From: JARIHD01 sp035758825 | Lineage (GTDB): Bacteria > Patescibacteriota > Saccharimonadia > Saccharimonadales > UBA4665 | Direction of reading: 5' to 3' | Assembly (NCBI GenBank): GCA_035758825.1 | Contig: DASTWA010000009.1 | Span: 1 to 64,000 of the forward strand | DNA: 64,000 nucleotides | Part shown: positions 32,942 through 39,655 of the stretch, one piece after another | Layout: each line of letters opens with the position of its first letter | Position numbering within the stretch: position 1 is the stretch's first letter | The notes under the pieces: model-generated | What the model was told of the DNA's origin: nothing | Seen by the model: only the letters and a program-made list of their open reading frames with translations | Database searches by the model: none | Position numbers and translations under genes: made by a program

Positions 32942-35488
32942 CTAAAGTTCGCCCCAGTTTTGGCCGGTCTTAACATCTACTTTGAGCTTGACCTTGAGTT
33001 CGGGGTAAACGCTCTCCATAGTTTCTTTGAGCAGCTTGGCAGCCTGCTCGGCATTTGCTTCCGGAGTTTCTACCAAGATACTGTCGTGTACCTGTAGGAT
33101 TTGTTCGCCTATGCCCTGGAGTTTTTCTTCGACCCGAAGCATGGCTATCTTCATAAGGTCAGCCTCGGTCCCCTGGATAGGCATATTAATTGCTGCGCGC
33201 TTGGCTCCTTCGCGGACGGCAAAGTTACTGCTCTTCATATCCGGCGTCGGACGGCGGCGGCCGAAAATTGTCTCTACGTAGCCTTCACGCAGCGCTTTGG
33301 CGGCTGTTTTGTCCATATATTCACGGATGCGGGGCCGCAGCTCAAAATACTTGTCTATGAAGGTCTTGGCTTCGTCACGAGTCATCGTCGTGGCGATACT
33401 CAAACCATGCGGGCTCATGCCATACAGGATGCCAAAGTTCACCACCTTGGCGTTCCGGCGCATGTCTTTGGTGACTGCTTCGAGTGGTACGCCATAAACC
33501 TCGGCGGCGGTCTTGGTGTGGATGTCGGCGTCATGGTTAAAGTCTTCGATCAGTTCTTCGTCATTAGCCATGACTGCCGCCAACCGCAGCTCAAACTGGC
33601 TGTAGTCGGCACTGACGAACACATTACCGGGAGCAGGGACAAAGGCGGTACGGATAGCTTGGCCCAGCTCGGTGCGGGTAGGGATATTCTGCAGGTTAGG
33701 GTCATGCGAACTGAGTCGTCCGGTTGCAGCAACGTCCAGGGCAAACGTTGTGTGCAACTTGCCGTTACTGTCGACCAACTTGGGCAATGAGTCAATATAT
33801 GTGCTCTTCAGTTTTGTATATTCGCGGTATTCGGTAATGAGATTGATGATTGGGTGGAGCCCGCGCAGCTTAGCGAGCTCCACAGCACCGGTAGAATACC
33901 CGGTTTTGCCCTTTTTTACGCCATCCGTGGGAAGCTGTAGTGTCTCAAACAGGATCGCCGAAAGCTGGCTTGGCGAACTAATATTGAACTCTTTGCCGGC
34001 CTTGGCATAAATATTCCGTTCCAGCGCACCAATTTTTTGCTCGAACTCCTTGCTCATGACAGCCAAATAGTCACTCTGGAGCGTGATGCCACGGTGCTCG
34101 ATTTTGGCCAGAAGATAGATGGTCGGAAATTCGATATCACGCGCTAGCTTGGTGAGCTCAGGTGCCTGCTCAAACTCCAGCGTCTGGTCTTCGAATAGCT
34201 TCCAGATAGCTGCCACAACCTGGCCCCCGTTGTCGGTGTCGACCGTTCGGCCCAGTAGGTCAGCCAAGTCTCGTGAGCGCTCCAGGCTGTTGAGGAGGAA
34301 CGCGCCAATGCGAGTATCGTGGCCCACCTCACCCGGACATTCCAGGTCCAGCGCCAATAAAGCTCTAAAAGTGGTTTTTAGGTCGTGGCCGATGACCGGT
34401 CCGCTTGAAAGCGCCTGCACTTCTTCTGCGGATACGTCAGACATGTTAATCACCGAATATGTCGGGCTGCCGGTGCTTGCCCAGAGTTCACCGCCATCCG
34501 CGCTTAAGGCAATAACACGGGGGTTGGAGTTGGCAAAATCATCCGGTTTAAAGGTTGTTTGAGTGGCCGGCTGTATCTCTTCGACTGACGATTCGGCTTC
34601 GGCAAGCTCTTTGGCCGACAGCTGGGCTTCTACCTGGCGGAGCAGCGTGCGGAACTCCAGCTTACGCAGCATAGCGGCAAACTCCGGGGTAATGCCGTCC
34701 CGCAGCTTCGCCTTTTGCAGGTCTAGTTGGATCGGGGCATCGACCATCAGCGTCACCAACCGTTTGCTCAAGTAAGCCATGTCTTTGTCTTTCTCGAGCT
34801 TTGCCTTGAGGGCTGGCTTGAGTAAGTCAATATTCTCGTAGACGCCGTCCAGGGTTTTGTACTGTGAGATAAGCTCGAGGGCCGTTTTCTCACCTACGCC
34901 AGCCACACCTGGAATATTGTCCGAGGAATCGCCCTTCAGGGCTTTGACATCCACCCATTGGTGGGCATCGACGCCGTATTTTTCTTTGAATGATGCTTCG
35001 TTAAATAGCTCGATGTTCGTCAGGCCCTTCTTGAGCGTATAGATATGGGTGTGGCTGTTGACCAACTGCAAAACGTCGAGGTCAGAGGTGACCAGATAGC
35101 TTTCGACACCCTTGGTCCCCGCCTGTTTGGCGAATGCTCCCATAAGGTCATCGGCCTCATAGTCGTCAGCTTCATACAGCGGCCAGCCCAAGGCTTCTAG
35201 TACATTGTGCAGAATAGGAATTTGTTCATAAAAATCTGGCGGCGGAGTCTTGCGGCCAGCCTTGTATTGCGGGTACAACTCAAGACGTGAACGGATATTC
35301 GTCTTGCTCTTGTCCCAGGCTACACACACGTAGTCGGGTTTCAGCCGCTTAACCACCTCAAGCGCAAGCACAGCAAACCCGTACACACCGCCCGTCGGCG
35401 TGCCATCCTTGGTACTGAGGTTCGGCATAGCGTAATAGCCGCGATAAAAAACGGATTTCCCATCGATAATCACGAGGCGTTTAGACAT
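32942..35488 (-). CDS. polA: DNA polymerase I with inactive-looking proofreading domain
   Basis: The 848-aa protein has an N-terminal 5'-3' exonuclease (VIIDGKSVFYRGYYAM, YEADDYEADDLMG, LKGDSSDNIPGV), a middle 3'-5' exonuclease-like domain and a family A polymerase domain. The polymerase shows FVSADYSQFELRLAA, RRNAKVVNFGILYGMSPHGL and LQVHDSILVE. In the middle domain the first D-x-E motif is absent (VIALSADGGELW), so proofreading is probably lost, as in Taq-type enzymes. It starts at ATG 35488, with TATACT 6 nt upstream (leaderless). It is divergent from the peptide operon. Confidence 0.95.
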   Translation of the reverse strand: MSKRLVIIDGKSVFYRGYYAMPNLSTKDGTPTGGVYGFAVLALEVVKRLKPDYVCVAWDKSKTNIRSRLELYPQYKAGRKTPPPDFYEQIPILHNVLEALGWPLYEADDYEADDLMGAFAKQAGTKGVESYLVTSDLDVLQLVNSHTHIYTLKKGLTNIELFNEASFKEKYGVDAHQWVDVKALKGDSSDNIPGVAGVGEKTALELISQYKTLDGVYENIDLLKPALKAKLEKDKDMAYLSKRLVTLMVDAPIQLDLQKAKLRDGITPEFAAMLRKLEFRTLLRQVEAQLSAKELAEAESSVEEIQPATQTTFKPDDFANSNPRVIALSADGGELWASTGSPTYSVINMSDVSAEEVQALSSGPVIGHDLKTTFRALLALDLECPGEVGHDTRIGAFLLNSLERSRDLADLLGRTVDTDNGGQVVAAIWKLFEDQTLEFEQAPELTKLARDIEFPTIYLLAKIEHRGITLQSDYLAVMSKEFEQKIGALERNIYAKAGKEFNISSPSQLSAILFETLQLPTDGVKKGKTGYSTGAVELAKLRGLHPIINLITEYREYTKLKSTYIDSLPKLVDSNGKLHTTFALDVAATGRLSSHDPNLQNIPTRTELGQAIRTAFVPAPGNVFVSADYSQFELRLAAVMANDEELIEDFNHDADIHTKTAAEVYGVPLEAVTKDMRRNAKVVNFGILYGMSPHGLSIATTMTRDEAKTFIDKYFELRPRIREYMDKTAAKALREGYVETIFGRRRPTPDMKSSNFAVREGAKRAAINMPIQGTEADLMKIAMLRVEEKLQGIGEQILQVHDSILVETPEANAEQAAKLLKETMESVYPELKVKLKVDVKTGQNWGEL

Positions 35489-35550
35489 ACCCCCAGTATA
35501 TACGTTCACCGGTGTTAAAGGAAATATGACCAGAGGAGTAAAGTTTGTAG

Positions 35551-35579
35551 TTGACATACGAGGCAACCATTCTTATGCT
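35551..35579 (+). promoter_or_regulatory. Consensus promoter of the peptide/M50/ABC operon
   Basis: TTGACA (35551-35556), a 17-nt spacer and TATGCT (35574-35579) are close to the sigma-70 consensus. The expected start is near 35586, giving a ~30-nt leader that contains the AGGAAGGA ribosome binding site (35601-35608). It is one of the few promoters here with a normal leader. Confidence 0.75.
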
Positions 35580-35615
35580 GCAGCCGCAACCAACTTTAAC
35601 AGGAAGGAATTCCGT

Positions 35616-35810
35616 ATGCAGAGCCTCATAGAAATTGACCAAACAGCAGACTACAGCCTCAAAGAAGCCGGACCAATCGTTATTGCCCTCGCCTTCGTAA
35701 TTGCGGTTGGAGGTATGACGGCAGCAGCGATAATCCTATGCGGTTGGCGAGGCGCCAAACATATGGGCTTCAACTGGACCCAAAAACGAGTTGAGATTGT
35801 GTGCCGCTAA
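35616..35810 (+). CDS. Precursor-like hydrophobic peptide of a putative RiPP/bacteriocin operon
   Basis: The 64-aa peptide starts at ATG 35616 with AGGAAGGA 7 nt upstream. Residues 1-19 are polar and acidic, leader-like. Residues 20-41 are strongly hydrophobic and contain a G-G pair at 32-33. Residues 42-64 are amphipathic and basic, with two Cys (C42, C63) and two Trp. Its stop overlaps the start of the M50 gene (TAATG). Position, size and partners suggest a peptide matured and exported by the downstream proteins. This is inference. It could also be a small membrane subunit. Confidence 0.7.
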   Translation: MQSLIEIDQTADYSLKEAGPIVIALAFVIAVGGMTAAAIILCGWRGAKHMGFNWTQKRVEIVCR

Positions 35811-36658
35811 TGAATCCGTTTGCGAGTTACTGCCCACTGTTACTCGATGCTGATATGCTGTACTTGTCTGGCTCCCTGACCATACAAGGGCGGCGTGTAT
35901 ACGACACTACCGTTGGCGCCCTTCACTGCATTCAACCGGCGGGCACCACTATCCTTGCGGCGCTGGGGAATGGACCAATAGCGTTCGCGGCTCTCAGACA
36001 TGCCAGCAAGAATGCCGGTGTCGATGATACACAGCTCTCTGACCTTCTCGGTTTTCTCAACGTTACCGGCGGCCTGATCCGCAGGCGGCCGGTACGGGCA
36101 CATGCTAACGCCTGCAAACAAACTGTCCGGAACCTGCTGCTTGGCACACGGTACAAACCGCTGTATGTCCGGCGGCGGGCGACCCCGCTTTCCATTACAA
36201 AGCATATAATTGGTGCGTCTTGGCCAATCATTACTTTAAGCATCCTCACTGCTGGCCTTGCTGCAGCCGGAGGAGTGTTGCCGGCTCATGAGTGTTTATT
36301 TATCTGCGGCGCATGGTTGTCCATATTCATCAGCTCTACCTTTCTGCATGAGCTATCCCACTATCTCCTGCTCCGCCACAACCATATACCGACCGACGTA
36401 ATAAAACATGGCTTCCGATGCGGCCTGCTCCATCGGCAGCAATTACCGGACTTCGAAATAAAGACCGCCCTGCTCGGGCCAGCCGCCGGAAGTGTATGGT
36501 GCATCCTGTGTGCGGCAGTCAGTTTTGGCCTACACCAGCCGTCGGCCATTGCCATATGCGGGATCGTGCTGCTTATTCAGGCCCTTAGCCTTGTACCCTG
36601 GTACGGCGATGGTATGAGCCTGCAGGCTGCACGCCGGCAAAAGAGGTACGACCAATGA
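35810..36658 (+). CDS. PqqD-like domain fused to M50 membrane metallopeptidase
   Basis: In this 282-aa protein residues ~8-92 resemble PqqD-type RiPP recognition elements (AGTTILAALGNGPI, LSDLLGFLNVTGGLIRR). Residues ~135-262 hold several membrane helices with HELSH (180-184, zinc ligands and catalytic Glu). A later GPAAGSVW and WYGDG (Asp 267, the likely third ligand) complete a site-2-protease M50 pattern. The architecture matches 'peptide zinc metalloprotease' proteins like Bacillus YydH. It probably recognises the upstream peptide and cleaves it in the membrane. It starts at ATG 35810, overlapping the precursor stop. Confidence 0.85.
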   Translation: MNPFASYCPLLLDADMLYLSGSLTIQGRRVYDTTVGALHCIQPAGTTILAALGNGPIAFAALRHASKNAGVDDTQLSDLLGFLNVTGGLIRRRPVRAHANACKQTVRNLLLGTRYKPLYVRRRATPLSITKHIIGASWPIITLSILTAGLAAAGGVLPAHECLFICGAWLSIFISSTFLHELSHYLLLRHNHIPTDVIKHGFRCGLLHRQQLPDFEIKTALLGPAAGSVWCILCAAVSFGLHQPSAIAICGIVLLIQALSLVPWYGDGMSLQAARRQKRYDQ

Positions 36659-37389
36659 ACGGCTTAGTCCAAATACATAAACTGCGGGTACACCGCGGGG
36701 TCAACTTTTCTTTAAGCATTGACTGTCTTTCGCTGACTGCAGGAAAAACCATCTGTTTGGCCGGGCCTAACGGGAGCGGCAAGTCGACACTTATCCAATC
36801 CATCGCTGGCTTGATCACACCCGACCAAGGTACGATTACGGTTGCGGGACAGGCAGTCAGCAGCAACCTCCGCGCCACCAGGGCAGCGATAGGCCTCATA
36901 CCGGACGACGAAGATTGGCTCATCAAAGAATTGTGCGCAAAGGAATACTTTGCACTATTGGCCCGAGTTTACCGCGATGCGGGCGTCCGGACAGATATGG
37001 AGGCGCAGGCCCTCTCCCTATCGAGGGAGCTTATGTTCAACTCCTTTTTGCAGCCGCTCGACTCATTGAGCCACGGCAACAAAAAGAAGGTCCAAATCAT
37101 TGCTGGCCTCATGCACCATCCAGCATTGCTGGTGCTGGACGAAGTACGCAACGGCCTTGATCCACTGGCTATCATCGCAGTTGAATCACTCCTCAAGAGA
37201 GAAAAAAGCCGTGGGGCATGCATTCTGGCCGCCACCCATGACCTGTGGTGGGCGCAACGGACAGGCGATCGCATTATTCTCTTATCCCAAGGCAAAGTAC
37301 AAGCCGACAAATCAACAAGTTCAATCAAACGCACCCATAAAAGCGTCGAGGCAATGTTTATGGAGCTGAATGGACTGCAGACCGGATGA
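36655..37389 (+). CDS. ABC transporter ATPase of the peptide operon
   Basis: The 244-aa nucleotide-binding protein has Walker A GPNGSGKST, a signature region LSHGNKKKVQIIAGL (LSxGN variant) and Walker B LLVLDEVRNGLDP, where Val replaces the usual Pro after D-E. The switch His is in AATHD. This variant is common in bacteriocin or antimicrobial-peptide export/immunity ATPases (BcrA-, YydI-like). Starts and stops overlap with both neighbours (ATGA), so it is stoichiometrically coupled. Confidence 0.9.
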   Translation: MNGLVQIHKLRVHRGVNFSLSIDCLSLTAGKTICLAGPNGSGKSTLIQSIAGLITPDQGTITVAGQAVSSNLRATRAAIGLIPDDEDWLIKELCAKEYFALLARVYRDAGVRTDMEAQALSLSRELMFNSFLQPLDSLSHGNKKKVQIIAGLMHHPALLVLDEVRNGLDPLAIIAVESLLKREKSRGACILAATHDLWWAQRTGDRIILLSQGKVQADKSTSSIKRTHKSVEAMFMELNGLQTG

Positions 37390-38663
37390 ATATCTACGGC
37401 GCCGTACTTGCATCCACATTCGGTCACGGCAGAAGGCCATTGCGTTCAGCTGTGACCAAGCTTACGGTCATGGGCGTAGCCACGGCCGCCCTCGGCCTTG
37501 CACTCGCTGCCGGCATTCCGCCGCTCGCCGCAGAAGCCTCAACATCCACTCATTGGTTCATCCGCTCGATCTTTGTCATGCAGGTGGTCACAGTCGCGTC
37601 CAACATGAGTGCAGCAGGGATTATTGGCAGCAAAGACCAGCTTGACCGGCTGCTGTTAACGCTCCCTCTATCCTCAAGACAGCAGTCCGTATTGCTATTA
37701 CTCCCCACCCTTGTCATTACCATGTATGGTCTCTTGCTTGTGCTGCCGTGTCTGTACGCGGTAGGCACAAGGATAGGGGCGCCGATACCCGTTCTCTTCT
37801 TAGGCGTATCCGTGGGTAGCCTGTCGGGTATCGGCCTTTTGCATGGGCAGCTCAGAAGCCCTTGGAAAATCCTAAGCATCCCTATAGTTATGTTTGCAGA
37901 GTACGGACTCTTGGTCTCGCTAACGAAGGATTCGTCATCGAATCCAGCCGCACTGCTTTCTCTTTGCCTGGTCGTCGCCCTTTTATGCTTGGCGGCACTG
38001 GGTACAGCCAGCCGTATCCGGGCCGAACTGACTGACGCGGCAAGATCAAAACAGCTACGCTTCGTTCAGCATACAGGGTGCCTCTGGGCGATCAAAAAAA
38101 TCTGGCGGTTTCGAACCATGAGGGTCGGCTTTGGGGCAGCGCTGGCCTTGTCGGCGATCATAGCTTTTCTTGCCAAAAAATACCATCTGGACGCTGATCC
38201 TTCCCTGGCGACCCTAGGCCAGTTATTGGCCGCCTCCTACACCTCGGATGCCCGCACGGCAGCCAGAAAGCAAACGCCTTTTGAGGTGGCGGGCCTTAAA
38301 GGTAGCTTTGCCCTTGTAACAAGACTACTCCTTCCGGCTCTGCTAGGGGCGCTCCTGTCCACCGCGCCGCTCACAGTCTTACTGTCCAGCACATCGCCGG
38401 CGCACGCGCCAATAATTCTGTTACAGATTACTTCGGGAGCATGTCTCGGATTTATGTGCGGATTCTTGCTTGCTCCCGAACGAAGGGATGTCAGTGCCCA
38501 AATTGCCGCAGCGCTCATGTGCGTCGCTTTGGCCATCCTGCCACAACGACTGACGATACTTAGCGGGCAGCACCCGGCCATCTTTTTCGGCGCTCTGGCG
38601 ATAATCGGGTCTGTCGTCGCGATTATCGCCGAAAGAAAGCGTAATACATTTATATGGAGGTAA
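37386..38663 (+). CDS. Polytopic ABC permease of the peptide operon
   Basis: The 425-aa protein has about ten to twelve hydrophobic segments with short loops and a cytoplasmic basic stretch around residues 220-250. It has no family motif I can name beyond ABC-2-like permease topology. It is longer than YydJ-type permeases (~240 aa), so it may be a fused or duplicated permease. It begins at the ATGA overlap with the ATPase, and its stop lies 1 nt before the small membrane protein. Confidence 0.75.
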   Translation: MNIYGAVLASTFGHGRRPLRSAVTKLTVMGVATAALGLALAAGIPPLAAEASTSTHWFIRSIFVMQVVTVASNMSAAGIIGSKDQLDRLLLTLPLSSRQQSVLLLLPTLVITMYGLLLVLPCLYAVGTRIGAPIPVLFLGVSVGSLSGIGLLHGQLRSPWKILSIPIVMFAEYGLLVSLTKDSSSNPAALLSLCLVVALLCLAALGTASRIRAELTDAARSKQLRFVQHTGCLWAIKKIWRFRTMRVGFGAALALSAIIAFLAKKYHLDADPSLATLGQLLAASYTSDARTAARKQTPFEVAGLKGSFALVTRLLLPALLGALLSTAPLTVLLSSTSPAHAPIILLQITSGACLGFMCGFLLAPERRDVSAQIAAALMCVALAILPQRLTILSGQHPAIFFGALAIIGSVVAIIAERKRNTFIWR

Positions 38664-38664
38664 T

Positions 38665-39000
38665 ATGTTTCACTTCAACCTACAAAAAATAGTCCGGGCA
38701 GCTGGACTGGGGCTCTTTGTCGGTCTGGTCTTCTGGTTTGGTGCCTTATGTTTTGCGGCTAATTCCGTGAACAGGTCGTCCAAAGACGTGACCTACCGGT
38801 TGCGCGCCGGGCCACTACTCCTTAACACCATCCAACGGAAAACGACTGACAAGGGCACAGAAGCCAGCATCAGCGTTCACTGGGGGCTGGCAAGCTTCGT
38901 TGGATGTACTGCAGCAGTAACTTCGGCAATAGTCACTGTAAGCCAAAAATTTGGCATTACTCGGTATAAATCGGCGGGTCGCCCTGTTCGGGAGTCGTAA
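38665..39000 (+). CDS. Small two-helix membrane protein, candidate immunity or accessory protein
   Basis: This 111-aa protein has two predicted membrane helices (AAGLGLFVGLVFWFGALCFA and WGLASFVGCTAAVTSAIVTV) around a ~45-residue extracytoplasmic loop rich in basic and Thr residues. GGAGGT overlaps the permease stop and lies 4 nt before the ATG, so it belongs to the operon. Small membrane proteins at this place are often immunity factors, but that is inferred. Its last 44 nt overlap the convergent gene. Confidence 0.7.
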   Translation: MFHFNLQKIVRAAGLGLFVGLVFWFGALCFAANSVNRSSKDVTYRLRAGPLLLNTIQRKTTDKGTEASISVHWGLASFVGCTAAVTSAIVTVSQKFGITRYKSAGRPVRES

Positions 39001-39580
39001 AGTGGACGCCGCTGTCATCGACATAAAAAGATCCGCACGTATCTTGCTCCTGGCCCGTGTCGGCATAGACACCGATCGGCTTGCCTTCTACGGCGCTCGG
39101 GATACTTACTACCGTACCGCTTAAGCCATTGCCGCCAGTAACGGGAAGGTCGTTACCGACAGATCCCTGCTGGTTGTATTCACGAACATGGTAGGTTACG
39201 TTATTGGCGCCGGTAGTGACTACACGCAAATTTAGGGTAGTGTTGCCTTGGGCATCTTCTTTGGCGTTTTCCAACGCGTCAAGCCTACACTCCAACGCAA
39301 GCCGTTCAGAAGATGCCGGTGCGGCTGGAGCGGAGCTAGAAGCATCGCCGCTTGCAGTCTCGAAAGCACGGGATTGATCAGGGGCTTCACCACCACCGCC
39401 AAAAAGGGATCGCACGCCCATTACACCAGCCAGGCCAAGGGCAACGCCCCCAATAAGGGTACGGGTGCGCCATTTTCTAAACTGTGTCGATAGCTTGCGT
39501 TCGCCTTTGGTGTCGTCCGCATAAGCTTGCAAGGCCTCAATAGCCGATGTTTCTGATCGTGCCGCTGCATGGTTTGCCAT
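38957..39580 (-). CDS. Membrane-anchored protein of unknown function
   Basis: The 207-aa protein has a cytoplasmic ~40-residue start, one membrane helix (TLIGGVALGLAGVMGVRSLF), a Ser/Ala linker and an extracytoplasmic domain with two Cys likely paired (C in ALECRLDALE and DTCGSFYVDD). TTGACT (39617-39612), 17 nt and TAGGAT (39594-39589) form a promoter whose -10 is 8 nt before the ATG. Its 3' end overlaps the peptide operon end on the other strand. Confidence 0.7.
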   Translation of the reverse strand: MANHAAARSETSAIEALQAYADDTKGERKLSTQFRKWRTRTLIGGVALGLAGVMGVRSLFGGGGEAPDQSRAFETASGDASSSAPAAPASSERLALECRLDALENAKEDAQGNTTLNLRVVTTGANNVTYHVREYNQQGSVGNDLPVTGGNGLSGTVVSIPSAVEGKPIGVYADTGQEQDTCGSFYVDDSGVHFTTPEQGDPPIYTE

Positions 39581-39655
39581 AGGTGTCTATCCTACAATAA
39601 TTAGTCTAAAAAGTCAATTACGAACACCATAGTTTGTCCGTATAATGCTTATGTA

